Shown: positions 45,919-55,789 of the stretch, in pieces
Position numbering within the stretch: the stretch's first letter is position 1
How the letters are laid out: every line of letters starts with the position of its first letter
Assembly: GCF_900106065.1 (NCBI RefSeq)
Contig: NZ_LT629796.1
Span: forward strand, 4,619,501-4,683,500
Length of the DNA: 64,000 nucleotides
Reading direction: 5' to 3'
Source of the DNA: Pseudomonas mandelii
GTDB taxonomy: Bacteria; Pseudomonadota; Gammaproteobacteria; Pseudomonadales; Pseudomonadaceae
Notes under the pieces: generated by a model
The model's input: only the letters and a program-made list of their open reading frames with translations
What the model was told of the DNA's origin: nothing
Database searches by the model: none
Program-made: the position numbers and the translations under genes

Positions 45919-48390
45919 TCAGGCCGGCAGCGGGCGGGTTTCTGGCGTGGGCCGGACGCCAGGCGCGCTCGGCAGGCGAGTCAGGCGCAGGGCGTTCAGC
46001 ACCACGGTCAACGAACTGATGGACATGCCGACCGCGGCCCATACCGGCGTGATCCAGCCGAGGGCGGCGAACGGCAACATGAGGCCATTGTACAGCCCGG
46101 CCCACAGCAGGTTCTCGATGATTACCCGACGGGTGCGCCGCGCGAGGCTGAAGGCCTGCACCAGCGCATCGAGGCGGTTGGACAGCAACACCGCATCGGC
46201 GCTGGTTTTCGCCAGGTCGGTGGCTGAACCCATCGCCACGCTGATGTCGGCTGCGGCCAGCACTGGCACGTCATTGACGCCGTCACCGAGCATCAACACC
46301 TTGCGGCCTTCCTTGTGCAACTGTTGCAGGACCTGCAATTTGTCATCCGGACGCAAACCGCCCCGGGCTTCGTCGATGCCCAGTTCGGCGGCCACGCTGG
46401 CGACCATCGGTGAGGTATCGCCCGACAGCAGCAAGGTGCGCCAGCCACGGGCCTTGCAGGCTTCCAATAGTGCCGGGGCGTCGGCACGCAAACGGTCATC
46501 GAGGACAAACCACGCCAGCGGCCCCTGGCTGTCGCCGAGTAGCAGCCATTGCCCGGCTTCATCGGGCATGACCGGTGTCGCCGCGCCACTGAGTTCGCAG
46601 ACAAAACCCGGCTGGCCGATGCGCAGGCGTTGCGTGCCGACCAGGCCCTCGAGGCCAAGCCCCGGCGTGCTGAGGACTTCTTCGGCCGCCAGCGGCGCTC
46701 GGCCAAATGCCCGGGCAATCGGGTGTTCGGAACGGTTTTCCAGGGCCGCGGCAAGACTCAGGCATTGATCGCTGTCGAGCGCGCCGAGCGGGCGGATCGA
46801 ACGCAAGGCCAATCGCCCCTCGGTCAACGTGCCGGTCTTGTCGAAAATCACCGTGTCTATCTGGTTCAGGCCTTCCAGCACATGGCCACGGGTCAGCAGT
46901 AAACCGAGTTTGTGCAACGTGCCGGTGGCGGCCGTGAGGGCGGTGGGCGTGGCCAGCGATAAGGCGCACGGGCACGTCGCAACCAGCATCGCCAGGACAA
47001 TCCAGAAGGCTCGCGACGCATCCAGCTCCCACCACAACAGGCCGATTGCCGCTGCTGCGATCAATGACAGCAACAGGAACCATTGCGCAGCGCGGTCAGC
47101 GATTTCCGCCAGTCGCGGCTTTTCGGCCTGGGCGCGGTCCAGCAGGCGGACGATGGCCGACAGCCGCGTGTCCTGACCCAGCGCCAGCACTTGCACGGTC
47201 AACGCGCCTTCGACGTTCAGGGTGCCGGCGGTGACCGCGTCGCCCTGGGTGCGCGGTTGCGGCAGGTATTCGCCGGTCAGCAGCGATTCGTCGATGCTCG
47301 ACTGGCCATCGAGGATCTTGCCGTCGGCCGGCAGAATGGCGCCCGGATGCACCAGCACCTGATCGCCGACACGCAGTTCGCTGAGCAGGATTCGTTCGCT
47401 CTGGCCGTCGGCACTCAGGCGCAGGCACGAGGCCGGCAACAGGTTGACGAGCTGTGCGGTGGCGGCGGCGGTGCGCTCCCGGGCGCGGCGTTCCAGGTAT
47501 CGACCGGCCAGCAGAAACAGCGCGAACATCCCCACCGCATCGAAATACAACTCGCCGACGCCGGTGATCGAGGTCCAGATTCCGGCGATGTAGGCACTGC
47601 CGATGGCGAGCGACACCGACACGTCCATGGTCAGATGTCGGGTGCGCAAATCGCGCATCGCCCCTTTGAAGAACGGCGCACAGCTGTAGAACACGATCGG
47701 CGTGGTGAGGAACAGTGCGACCCAGCGCAGGATGGTGTGCAGCTCGGGACTCAAGTCGATGTTGAATTCCGGCCAAGTGGCCATGGTCGCCATCATCGCC
47801 TGGAACCACAGCAACCCGGCGACGCCCAGTTGGCGCAAGGCCAGGCGGTTTTCGCTGGCCAGTTGTTCGCTGGCGCGGTCGGCTTGGTACGGGTGCGCGG
47901 CGTAGCCGATGTGGCGCAGTTCGCTGAGCACCTGACTCAATGGCAATTGCGCGTCGGCCCAGCGCACGTGAAGACGATGGTTGGACAGGTTCAGTCGCGC
48001 CTCTGCCACCGCCGGCAAGGCGCGCAGGTGTTTTTCGATCAGCCAGCCGCAGGCGGCGCAGCTGATGCCTTCCATCAACAGGGTGGTTTCGGCGAGTTCG
48101 CCGTCGTGGCGCACGAAAGGCTTCTGCACATCGGCGCGGTCGTAGAGCGCCAACTCATCCACCAACTGCACCGGCAAGGCTTCGGGGTTGGCCGATGACT
48201 CGCTGCGGTGCTGGTAATAGCTTTCCAGCCCGCCGGCCACGATCGCCTCAGCCACGGCCTGGCACCCCGGGCAGCAGAACTCGCGGGTTTCACCGAGGAC
48301 CGCAGCGGTGAAGCGGCTGCCGGCCGGGACGGGCAGGGCGCAGTGGTAGCAGGGGGTTGGCGTGGTCATCTGTGCTGCCATGGAAACCAT
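45919..48390 (-). CDS. ccoI: Copper-translocating P-type ATPase CcoI
   Basis: An 823-residue P1B-type ATPase supplying copper for cbb3 oxidase. The N-terminus has a Cys-rich zone (CYHC, CCPGC) and a heavy-metal domain with CAAC. Eight membrane segments are expected; the transport motif CPC (TCPCALSLAT), the phosphorylation motif DKTGT and the hinge GDGVND are all present in order. It lies between ccoH and ccoS, the standard CcoGHIS order. A REP pair separates it from ccoH. Confidence 0.95.
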   Translation of the reverse strand: MVSMAAQMTTPTPCYHCALPVPAGSRFTAAVLGETREFCCPGCQAVAEAIVAGGLESYYQHRSESSANPEALPVQLVDELALYDRADVQKPFVRHDGELAETTLLMEGISCAACGWLIEKHLRALPAVAEARLNLSNHRLHVRWADAQLPLSQVLSELRHIGYAAHPYQADRASEQLASENRLALRQLGVAGLLWFQAMMATMATWPEFNIDLSPELHTILRWVALFLTTPIVFYSCAPFFKGAMRDLRTRHLTMDVSVSLAIGSAYIAGIWTSITGVGELYFDAVGMFALFLLAGRYLERRARERTAAATAQLVNLLPASCLRLSADGQSERILLSELRVGDQVLVHPGAILPADGKILDGQSSIDESLLTGEYLPQPRTQGDAVTAGTLNVEGALTVQVLALGQDTRLSAIVRLLDRAQAEKPRLAEIADRAAQWFLLLSLIAAAAIGLLWWELDASRAFWIVLAMLVATCPCALSLATPTALTAATGTLHKLGLLLTRGHVLEGLNQIDTVIFDKTGTLTEGRLALRSIRPLGALDSDQCLSLAAALENRSEHPIARAFGRAPLAAEEVLSTPGLGLEGLVGTQRLRIGQPGFVCELSGAATPVMPDEAGQWLLLGDSQGPLAWFVLDDRLRADAPALLEACKARGWRTLLLSGDTSPMVASVAAELGIDEARGGLRPDDKLQVLQQLHKEGRKVLMLGDGVNDVPVLAAADISVAMGSATDLAKTSADAVLLSNRLDALVQAFSLARRTRRVIIENLLWAGLYNGLMLPFAALGWITPVWAAVGMSISSLTVVLNALRLTRLPSAPGVRPTPETRPLPA

Positions 48391-48523
48391 TGTGGCGAGG
48401 GAGCTTGCTCCCGCTCGGCTGCGCAGCAGTCGTAAACCTGCGAACGCGCTATGACTGAAAGAATCGGTTTGCTGGTTTCAGGGGGCGCTTCGCACCCAGC
48501 GGGAGCAAGCTCCCTCGCCACAG
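48391..48523. repeat. REP pair, GGGAGCTTGCTCCC type
   Basis: Inverted copies at 48391-48432 and 48497-48523 in the ccoH-ccoI gap, within the presumed ccoGHIS operon. Confidence 0.85.
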
Positions 48524-48543
48524 TTGACCGTGTTCACTGGAAC

Positions 48544-49083
48544 TTACTTCTTCAGGTCTTCCGCGCCTTGCAGCGGCTCATCCCCGAGCAGCAGGTCCTT
48601 ATCATGGCTGACCAGCTCTTCTTCGAACATGCGCCAGATGTGGTCGTCCTGAGTGCCCAGCAATTCGACAAAACGACGGCCTTCAATCTTGTCGCTCAAT
48701 TGACCGATGTAGCGACCCTGCTCTGTTTCACTGCGGGCCAGGGTGATCTTGCGATCCTTTTCCGGCTGGGTCGGCGAGATCAGGTTCAGCTCAAGGGTTT
48801 CAGGTTGGCTGTTGCCGCTCAGGCGCAGGTCGACTTCGCCGGTTACGTCATCCAGGTGAACGCTGGCCCGCAGCAACAGGGTCTGGGCCAGCAGCTCACG
48901 ATCAAGGGAGCGGTTGATGCCTTTGCCGGCCTCGTAGTAGTTATCGTTGACCAGGTTGTCCGGGTTGTTCACCGCGATGGTCACCATGGACAGGGTCAAC
49001 GTCACGGAACAAGCCAGGATGGCGATGATGATCCATGGCCAAAGATGCTTGTACCAAGGGCTTGCGGCGTTTGCTGCGGGCAT
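48544..49083 (-). CDS. ccoH: cbb3 oxidase assembly protein CcoH (FixH family)
   Basis: A 179-residue single-span membrane protein: one N-terminal helix (about residues 14-33, WIIIAILACSVTLTLSMVTI) and a periplasmic FixH domain beginning NNPDNLVNDNYYEAGKGINR. CcoH assists late assembly of cbb3 oxidase. The ATG at 49083 is chosen; a TTG five codons upstream would overlap ccoG but is a poorer start. It begins 11 bases after the ccoG stop codon. Confidence 0.92.
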   Translation of the reverse strand: MPAANAASPWYKHLWPWIIIAILACSVTLTLSMVTIAVNNPDNLVNDNYYEAGKGINRSLDRELLAQTLLLRASVHLDDVTGEVDLRLSGNSQPETLELNLISPTQPEKDRKITLARSETEQGRYIGQLSDKIEGRRFVELLGTQDDHIWRMFEEELVSHDKDLLLGDEPLQGAEDLKK

Positions 49084-49094
49084 GATTACTTCTC

Positions 49095-50513
49095 TCAACG
49101 AATTTGTGGGCCGATGAATCGGCTCTTGGCTTCAACGTGGATGCTGTCGTCGTCGGCATCCTTGAGGATGAATTTCACCTCGTTGGTGCTCGACGGCAAT
49201 TTTTCCGGTGCCATGGACAGTTCGACTGGCTGGCTGAAAATCTCCCCGGCGGCGACTTTGATCTCGCGCTTGCCTTGCAGCTTGAGGTCCGGCAGACCGG
49301 AGGCTTCCAGTACGTAGGTATGGTCGCGCTGGTCTTTGTTCATGATCTTCAGGCTGTAGACGTTCTCGATCCGGCCTTCGGCGTTCTCGCGATACAGCAC
49401 GCGGTCCTTGCTGACGTCGAAACCGACCAGTGAACGCATGAAGAACGCGCCCGCCAGCAAGCCCATCATGGCCAGCAACACCAGGGCATAGCCAATCAGC
49501 CGCGGGCGCAGTTTATGGGTTTTTTGCCCGGACAGGTTGTGCTCGGTGGTGTAGCTGATCAACCCGCGCGGGTAGTCCATCTTGTCCATGATGCTGTCGC
49601 AGGCATCGATGCACGCCGCGCAGCCGATGCATTCAATTTGCAGACCGTCGCGAATGTCGATGCCGGTCGGGCAGACCTGGACACACATGGTGCAATCGAT
49701 GCAATCGCCCAGGCCCATAGCCTTGTAGTCGACGCCTTTCTTGCGCGGGCCGCGGCTTTCACCACGGCGAGGATCGTAGGAGACGATCAGCGTGTCCTTG
49801 TCGAACATCACGCTCTGGAAGCGCGCATACGGGCACATGTAAATGCACACTTGCTCACGCAACCAGCCGGCGTTGCCGTAGGTGGCGAGGGTGAAGAAAC
49901 CGACCCAGAAATACGACCAGCCATCCGCTTCGCCGGTGAAGAAGTCGATGGTCAGTTCGCGAATGGGCGAGAAGTACCCGACGAAGGTCATGCCGGTGAC
50001 GAAGCCGATCAACAGCCACATCGAGTGCTTGCTGAGTTTGCGCAGGAATTTGTTGGCGCTCATCGGCGCCTTGTCGAGCTTGATGCGCTGGTTGCGGTCG
50101 CCTTCGGTGACCTTTTCGCACCACATGAAAATCCACGTCCAGACGCTTTGCGGGCAGGTATAACCGCACCACACCCGACCGGCGTACACGGTAATGAAGA
50201 ACAGGCCGAAGGCGCTGACGATCAGGATCCCGGAGAGCAGGATGAAATCCTGGGGCCAGAAGGTCGCGCCGAAGATGAAGAATTTGCGTTCCGGCAGGTT
50301 CCACCAGACGGCTTGATGACCGCCCCAGTTCAGCCAGACCGTACCGAAATACAGCAGAAACAACCCGGCACCGCCCATCATCCGCAGGTTGCGGAACAGG
50401 CCGGTGAAGGCACGGGTGTAGATTTTTTCTCGAGAGGCGTAAAGATCGACGCTGTTGTTTGCGTCTTTGGCAGGCGGTGTGACGTCGTGTACCGGAATCT
50501 GATTGCTCATCAT
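49095..50513 (-). CDS. ccoG: Cytochrome c oxidase accessory protein CcoG
   Basis: A 472-residue membrane protein with several N-terminal transmembrane helices, the CGYTCPQSVWTW motif, two [4Fe-4S] ferredoxin motifs (CIDCTMCVQVCP and CIGCAACIDAC, about 255-300) and a C-terminal Ig-like periplasmic domain. CcoG reduces copper for delivery to the oxidase. First gene of ccoGHIS; in this genome it is separated from ccoP by a divergent metallophosphoesterase gene. Confidence 0.95.
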   Translation of the reverse strand: MMSNQIPVHDVTPPAKDANNSVDLYASREKIYTRAFTGLFRNLRMMGGAGLFLLYFGTVWLNWGGHQAVWWNLPERKFFIFGATFWPQDFILLSGILIVSAFGLFFITVYAGRVWCGYTCPQSVWTWIFMWCEKVTEGDRNQRIKLDKAPMSANKFLRKLSKHSMWLLIGFVTGMTFVGYFSPIRELTIDFFTGEADGWSYFWVGFFTLATYGNAGWLREQVCIYMCPYARFQSVMFDKDTLIVSYDPRRGESRGPRKKGVDYKAMGLGDCIDCTMCVQVCPTGIDIRDGLQIECIGCAACIDACDSIMDKMDYPRGLISYTTEHNLSGQKTHKLRPRLIGYALVLLAMMGLLAGAFFMRSLVGFDVSKDRVLYRENAEGRIENVYSLKIMNKDQRDHTYVLEASGLPDLKLQGKREIKVAAGEIFSQPVELSMAPEKLPSSTNEVKFILKDADDDSIHVEAKSRFIGPQIR

Positions 50514-51027
50514 TGCATCCCACGGCAGTGGAAAAATGCCTCGGTCAGTACATGCCGACCGCGGTCAAAAAGAGGTGTTGCAGTGGCGCAATGATACGCC
50601 TGTCGCTCTGGCTCAAGGGTGCGACCTTTGGTCGCGTTGGGCAAATTCAATTGATGGTGTAGTGACTTGAATCAATTGACTTGTGGATTATGGACGGTTT
50701 TTCGTGATGGAGAGTCAGAGGAAGGGGCGATTCCTGGCCGGTGCGTGGCCGACGGGAGCAGAACTGCTGACCTCAGTCATGCCACAAGCCTGCCGCAGCA
50801 CTTTACGCCATGGCCGCCGTCATTTCAGGCGCCGTTTTGAAACTTGCAATGCGTTGAACTAACCAACTTGAGGTTGGGTAAGTTGTTGTTTTACGACGTG
50901 CAGCGGAAATATATTTATTTAATTGGTCTTTATGAGTTGTTTGAAGTTTTTGTCTGTTTCTAATAAGTTGATTGGGTGCGGTTTGTTAGTTGCACACTTT
51001 ATCTAATACTAATGGAAACGGAATTCT
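50514..51027. other. Divergent intergenic region between ccoG and phosphoesterase gene
   Basis: A 514-base stretch with no supported gene. It contains two identical 8-base palindromes TCAATTGA at 50647-50654 and 50672-50679, start to start 25 bases apart, and an AT-rich leader before the phosphoesterase gene. No perfect Anr box was found. Confidence 0.5.
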
Positions 51028-52029
51028 ATGATTTCTAAGAAAGTTAAGCGGTTTGTGCTGGGCGTGTGCCTGCTGTCTATGGCGCCTTTGGCCTATTCAA
51101 TCGAAGGTGCCCCACGTCATATGATCTTCGCTTCGGATACGCAGTACCCGTGGACGGACAAACTCGACCGCAGGGAACCCGAGTCCGATGCGGATTTCAA
51201 TACACGTTCAAAATGGCTGGTGGAGACTCAGTTTGCGAGTATTGCCGACTTCCGCAAGAACCATGCGCAATCCCACGTGCCGCTGATGATCAATGGCGAC
51301 ATCACCGCTTTCGGTCACGGCTGGCAGCGCTCTTACATGAACTCGATGTTGAAAAAATACTTCAATGGCGATTTCTTGTATGGCCTGGGTAACCACGACT
51401 ATGAGAACAACGTGGATGATTGCTTCAGCAATAACTGTGCGGCCGGCAGTATCGTGGAGTTTAAAGAGCATCATGAAAATAAGGTTGATAATTTTGATTT
51501 GAAAATTACCGGCAATTTTCTGAGTCGGCTGTATTCCGGCAGTCTCGCCTATTCCAAGAACATAGGGGACGTCCATATGGTGCAACTCAATAATGAGCCG
51601 ACCTATGCCACCAGGATTGCTCATGCGTTAAACCCGACGACGTTCGACATCACCAGTACCCTGGATTGGCTTGAAAACGATTTGAGAGTCGCTCGGACTC
51701 AGGGTTACGCCATCATTATCAACATGCACAAGCCACTCGAAATGATGGGTAATAGTGAGCAAGAGTGGCGCTTTTATCAGATGATCAGGAAGTATGAGGT
51801 CACTGCCATCTTCGCCGGCCATCTCCATGATAAAGGTGGTGATGCCTATGAAGTGAATGGCGTGCCGATGTACCTGAGCGGTGCCACTTCTCAGCAAACC
51901 TACCTGGTTGCCAGTTTCTCGGAGGATCGCAAGCAGTTGCAGATCAACCTGGTGACGGACAACCAATGGCAGAGCCGAAAGCTGTTGGATACGGTACCGG
52001 TAAAATCGATCTGGGCCAGTCGCCCATGA
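51028..52029 (+). CDS. Exported calcineurin-like metallophosphoesterase
   Basis: A 333-residue protein with a signal peptide (residues 1 to about 24, ending in AYS). The metallophosphoesterase metal ligands are seen in order: D in ASDTQYPW (replacing the usual DxH), GDI, GNHDYEN, the His in NMHKP and AGHLHD. It probably cleaves a phosphoester in the periplasm; substrate unknown. It stands alone between ccoG and ccoP, pointing the other way, with an AT-rich upstream region and a strong shared terminator; it interrupts a cluster that is contiguous in other pseudomonads. Confidence 0.85.
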   Translation: MISKKVKRFVLGVCLLSMAPLAYSIEGAPRHMIFASDTQYPWTDKLDRREPESDADFNTRSKWLVETQFASIADFRKNHAQSHVPLMINGDITAFGHGWQRSYMNSMLKKYFNGDFLYGLGNHDYENNVDDCFSNNCAAGSIVEFKEHHENKVDNFDLKITGNFLSRLYSGSLAYSKNIGDVHMVQLNNEPTYATRIAHALNPTTFDITSTLDWLENDLRVARTQGYAIIINMHKPLEMMGNSEQEWRFYQMIRKYEVTAIFAGHLHDKGGDAYEVNGVPMYLSGATSQQTYLVASFSEDRKQLQINLVTDNQWQSRKLLDTVPVKSIWASRP

Positions 52030-52065
52030 AAAAGGCCCCGCCAGATCACTGGCGGGGCCTTGTTT
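52029..52065. terminator. Bidirectional terminator between phosphoesterase gene and ccoP
   Basis: AAAAAGGCCCCGCCAG and CTGGCGGGGCCTTGTTT with a four-base loop, at the stop codon of the plus-strand gene and 20 bases beyond the end of ccoP. Confidence 0.9.
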
Positions 52066-52084
52066 GTTGCGTCAGGCGTTGGCC

Positions 52085-53068
52085 TTACTGAGCGTCTTCC
52101 GCCGGCGCTTTCTCACCGTGAGAAAGGCTGTAGACGTAAGCGGCCAGCAGGTGAACCTTGTCGTTGCCTTGCAGCTGTTCTTGCGCAGGCATCTGGCCCT
52201 GACGGCCGTAACGGATGGTCTGCTGCAGTTGAGCGAAGCTCGAACCGTAGATGAACGCAGCCGGGTGAGTCAGGTTCGGCGCGCCCATGGCTGGCGTACC
52301 TTTGCCTTCCGGACCGTGGCACACCGCGCAGTTGGCGGCGAACAGCTTCTGACCGGCAACCGGATCGGCCTTGGTGCCTTCCGGGAGCTTGCGGCCATCG
52401 AGGTTGATCAGTACGAACGAAGCAACGTCCGCAACGCCTTGCTCGCCGATCACGTCAGCCCATGCCGGCATGACCGCGTGGCGGCCACCCATGATGGTGG
52501 TCTTGATGGTTTCTGCCTCACCGCCCCAGCGCCAGTCGGCGTCGGTCAGGTTAGGGAAGCCATAAGCGCCCTTGGCGTCGGAGCCGTGGCAGACCGAGCA
52601 GTTGGAGGCGAACAGGCGGCCACCCATCTTCAGGGCTTGCGGGTCCTTGGCGACTTCTTCAATCGGCATCGAAGCGAACTTGGCGAAGATCGGGCCGAAC
52701 TTGGCGTCCGACTTGGCCATTTCCTTTTCCCACTCGTGAACGCCGGTCCAGCCGGTCTGGCCGTTGGCGAACGCGGTCTGCTTCTCGTTATCCAGGTAGT
52801 TGTAACCCGGCAACAGGCCTTTCCAGTTACCCAGGCCCGGGTACAGCACCAGATAGCCCAGGGCGAAGATGATGGTGCCCACGAACAGCATGAACCACCA
52901 TTTCGGCAGTGGGTTGTCGTACTCCTCGATCCCGTCGAAGGAGTGGCCAACCGTTTCTTCGGTGGCTTCGCTGCGCTGGCCCTTGCGGGTGGACAGCAGC
53001 AGCCAGGTCAGGGCGAAGATCGTGCCGAGACTGAGGACTGTGACGTACAGACTCCAGAACGTAGTCAT
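52085..53068 (-). CDS. ccoP: cbb3 oxidase subunit III CcoP (left operon)
   Basis: A 327-residue membrane-anchored dihaem cytochrome c carrying electrons into the oxidase. An N-terminal helix pair (about 1-75) is followed by two haem sites, CSVCH (in [11 protein letters not shown]) and CAVCH (in [11 protein letters not shown]). It overlaps ccoQ by four bases (ATGA). Compared with the right-hand copy, it has an insert of about ten residues around NYLDNEKQ before [11 protein letters not shown]. Confidence 0.95.
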   Translation of the reverse strand: MTTFWSLYVTVLSLGTIFALTWLLLSTRKGQRSEATEETVGHSFDGIEEYDNPLPKWWFMLFVGTIIFALGYLVLYPGLGNWKGLLPGYNYLDNEKQTAFANGQTGWTGVHEWEKEMAKSDAKFGPIFAKFASMPIEEVAKDPQALKMGGRLFASNCSVCHGSDAKGAYGFPNLTDADWRWGGEAETIKTTIMGGRHAVMPAWADVIGEQGVADVASFVLINLDGRKLPEGTKADPVAGQKLFAANCAVCHGPEGKGTPAMGAPNLTHPAAFIYGSSFAQLQQTIRYGRQGQMPAQEQLQGNDKVHLLAAYVYSLSHGEKAPAEDAQ

Positions 53069-53250
53069 TCTTTGTTACTCCTAGAAGCTTGCTCGACGTG
53101 CTTGATGGCTTCGGGATCATCCGCGAAAGGCAGCAAGGTCGCGTCTTCAAACTCCGACTTGCGCTTGGGGCTGAATACCCACAACGCCAGACCGATGAAG
53201 GCCACCATCACAACAACGGTGCCCAGGCCACGAATCATCCCGATATCCAT
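53065..53250 (-). CDS. ccoQ: cbb3 oxidase subunit CcoQ (left operon)
   Basis: A 61-residue single-span protein ([22 protein letters not shown]) that stabilises the oxidase complex. It starts five bases after ccoO and overlaps ccoP by four. The short charged C-terminus is usual for the family. Confidence 0.92.
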   Translation of the reverse strand: MDIGMIRGLGTVVVMVAFIGLALWVFSPKRKSEFEDATLLPFADDPEAIKHVEQASRSNKE

Positions 53251-53255
53251 CTAAA

Positions 53256-53864
53256 TCACCGTTTGCTTTTGATGATGGTGCCCAGGCCTTGCAGATAGGC
53301 CACCAGCGCGTCCATTTCGGTTTTGCCCTTCACAGCATCCTTGGCGCCGGCGATGTCTTCGTCGGTGTAAGGGACGCCGAGCGTGCGCAAGACTTCCATT
53401 TTCTTGGCGGTGTCTTTGCCGTCGAGCTTGTTTTCCACGAGGAACGGGTAGGCCGGCATTTTCGACTCGGGCACTACGTTGCGCGGGTTGTACAAATGCG
53501 CACGCTGCCAGTCATCGGAGTAACGACCGCCGACACGGGCCAGGTCCGGACCGGTACGCTTGGAACCCCACAGGAACGGGTGGTCCCAGACGCTTTCACC
53601 GGCAACCGAGTAGTGGCCGTAACGTTCGGTTTCAGCACGGAACGGGCGGATCATCTGCGAGTGGCAGCCGACACAACCGTTGGCGATGTAAATGTCGCGG
53701 CCTTCCAGTTCAAGGGCGGTGCGAGGCTTCATGCCTTCGACCGGCTTGTTGGTGACGTCCTGGAAAAACAGCGGAACGATCTGGGTCAGGCCGCCGACGC
53801 TGACGGCGATAACCATGAAGAAGGCCAGCAGGCCAATATTCTTCTCGACTGCTTCATGCTTCAT
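53256..53864 (-). CDS. ccoO: cbb3 oxidase subunit II CcoO (left operon)
   Basis: A 202-residue membrane-anchored monohaem cytochrome c. N-terminal helix about residues 10-33, haem motif CVGCH in [12 protein letters not shown] and the Met ligand region [10 protein letters not shown]. It begins in a TGATG overlap with the end of ccoN, so the two are translationally coupled. Confidence 0.95.
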   Translation of the reverse strand: MKHEAVEKNIGLLAFFMVIAVSVGGLTQIVPLFFQDVTNKPVEGMKPRTALELEGRDIYIANGCVGCHSQMIRPFRAETERYGHYSVAGESVWDHPFLWGSKRTGPDLARVGGRYSDDWQRAHLYNPRNVVPESKMPAYPFLVENKLDGKDTAKKMEVLRTLGVPYTDEDIAGAKDAVKGKTEMDALVAYLQGLGTIIKSKR

Positions 53865-55306
53865 CAGTGAGCTCCAACTACAGCAATCTGTTCAGCAGCT
53901 TTGGCTTCAGCCGGGTTCGAGGCACGTACGGTACGCCATACGTTGTAGGCCATGAACAGCATGCCGCTGGCGAAGAACGCACCGCCCAGGGCGCGAACGA
54001 TGAAACCAGGATGGCTGGCTTGCAGGGCTTCGACGAACGAGTAGGTGAGGGTGCCGTCGTCGTTGATTGCACGCCACATCAGACCCTGGGTGATGCCGTT
54101 GACCCACATCGAAGCGATGTACAGAACGGTACCGATGGTCGCGAGCCAGAAATGCGTGTTGATCAGGCCAATGCTGTGCATCTGCGCGCGACCGAACAGT
54201 TTCGGGATCATGTGGTAGATGGCGCCGATCGAGATCATCGCAACCCAGCCCAAGGCACCGGCGTGTACGTGGCCGATGGTCCAGTCGGTGTAGTGCGACA
54301 GCGAGTTCACGGTCTTGATGGCCATCATCGGGCCTTCAAAGGTCGACATGCCGTAGAAGGCCAGCGACACCACCAGGAAGCGCAGGATCGGGTCGGTGCG
54401 CAGCTTATGCCAGGCGCCCGACAGGGTCATCATGCCGTTGATCATGCCGCCCCAGCTTGGCGCCAGCAGGATGATCGACATCGCCATGCCCAGCGACTGA
54501 GCCCAGTCCGGCAGCGCGGTGTAGTGCAGGTGGTGCGGACCGGCCCAGATGTACAGGGTGATCAGCGCCCAGAAGTGCACGATCGACAGGCGATAGGAGT
54601 AGATAGGACGCTCGGCCTGCTTCGGAACGAAGTAGTACATCATCCCCAGGAAGCCGGTGGTCAGGAAGAAACCGACCGCGTTGTGGCCGTACCACCACTG
54701 GATCATTGCGTCAGTCGCACCGGCGTAGGCCGAGTAGGACTTGAAGAAACTGACCGGCAGGGACGCGTGGTTGACGATGTGCAGCATCGCCGTCACGACG
54801 ATGAAGGCACCGTAGAACCAGTTACCCACATAGATGTGTTTGGTATTGCGCTTGGTGATGGTGCCGAAGAACACCAGACCGTAGGACACCCAGACGATGG
54901 CCAGCAGAATAGCCAGGGGCCATTCCAGTTCCGCGTATTCCTTGGTGGTGGTGTAACCCAGCGGCAAGGTAATGATCGCGCCGACGATCACCGCTTGCCA
55001 ACCCCAGAAGGTGAAGGCCGCGAGGCTGTCGGAAATCAGTCGCGTTTGGCAGGTTCGCTGCACGACGTAATAAGAAGTGGCAAACAGAGCACAACCACCG
55101 AAGGCGAAAATCACCAGGTTGGTGTGCAACGGGCGTAAGCGTCCAAAAGTCGTCCACGGCAGACCGAAGTTCAATTCCGGCCATACAAGCTGTGAGGCGA
55201 TGAAGACACCAAGCCCCATGCCAAGGATCCCCCAGACCACCGTCATGATGGCGAACTGGCGGACTACCTTATAGTTATAAGCAGTCGGACTGATTGCTGT
55301 GCTCAT
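53864..55306 (-). CDS. ccoN: cbb3 oxidase catalytic subunit I CcoN (left operon)
   Basis: A 480-residue subunit with about 12 transmembrane helices containing low-spin haem b and the haem b3-CuB centre. Conserved His sites are visible, for example in [31 protein letters not shown] and [11 protein letters not shown]. The ATG at 55306 ([13 protein letters not shown]) is used; upstream codons are non-conserved. An Anr-like box lies 86 bases upstream. This is the operon nearer to ccoGHIS, corresponding by position to the first of the two tandem oxidases of pseudomonads. Confidence 0.96.
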   Translation of the reverse strand: MSTAISPTAYNYKVVRQFAIMTVVWGILGMGLGVFIASQLVWPELNFGLPWTTFGRLRPLHTNLVIFAFGGCALFATSYYVVQRTCQTRLISDSLAAFTFWGWQAVIVGAIITLPLGYTTTKEYAELEWPLAILLAIVWVSYGLVFFGTITKRNTKHIYVGNWFYGAFIVVTAMLHIVNHASLPVSFFKSYSAYAGATDAMIQWWYGHNAVGFFLTTGFLGMMYYFVPKQAERPIYSYRLSIVHFWALITLYIWAGPHHLHYTALPDWAQSLGMAMSIILLAPSWGGMINGMMTLSGAWHKLRTDPILRFLVVSLAFYGMSTFEGPMMAIKTVNSLSHYTDWTIGHVHAGALGWVAMISIGAIYHMIPKLFGRAQMHSIGLINTHFWLATIGTVLYIASMWVNGITQGLMWRAINDDGTLTYSFVEALQASHPGFIVRALGGAFFASGMLFMAYNVWRTVRASNPAEAKAAEQIAVVGAH

Positions 55307-55391
55307 TCTAAGGTTCCACGGTTTGGGTGTTTTATTAGGAGTAAAAATCGGCCGCAAGTATGTAGAAAGCGGGGGGTCATTGCAACGCGCC

Positions 55392-55405
55392 ATGACCTGG
55401 GTCAA
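55392..55405. promoter_or_regulatory. Anr/FNR-like box of the left ccoNOQP operon
   Basis: On the minus strand TTGAC-CCAG-GTCAT, which deviates from TTGAT-N4-ATCAA at three positions. It lies 86 bases upstream of ccoN, at a distance suited to activation. Confidence 0.6.
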
Positions 55406-55406
55406 T

Positions 55407-55748
55407 GCTTTCAAAAGCTGATTCTGCGGCCTTTCCATGCGCCGCGTAAGGACAAAATTGACCTCGGACAAAATGTCGCAGCGAACGAAAAGGGTGAGGG
55501 GGGCAGGTCAGTTGTTACGGGGTGTGTTCAAACACAACGATCGGATGACCGACGGCAATTGGCACGACAGCCGGTATCTACCAGCCTTTGCGGCCTGTCA
55601 TCGAGCAGATTCGTTGAACACATCGGGCAATGTCGACCTGGAACCGGCTCATGCCAGTCCGCATCGGAGCAAGCTTAGACCCGAATCTGGTGAACCGAAA
55701 GGAGGACCAACGGAGGGGTGCGACACTTGGTCGCAAAGAGGCAGGGAA
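55407..55748. other. Intergenic region between the two cco operons
   Basis: About 340 bases with no supported gene or RNA. It separates the Anr-like box from the hairpin downstream of the right-hand ccoP. Confidence 0.45.
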
Positions 55749-55774
55749 CTGCCGCATCCGGGCGAATGCGGCAG
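55749..55774. terminator. Hairpin after the right-hand ccoP
   Basis: CTGCCGCAT and ATGCGGCAG form a perfect 9-base stem around an 8-base loop, 15 bases after the ccoP stop. There is no strong T run, so termination efficiency is uncertain. Confidence 0.5.
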
Positions 55775-55789
55775 TAGAGCGGTCGAGAT

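Noticed and set aside
50640..50690. Anr box upstream of ccoG
   Set aside because: TTGAT and ATCAA occur but 15 bases apart rather than four, so the spacing does not fit an FNR-type dimer.
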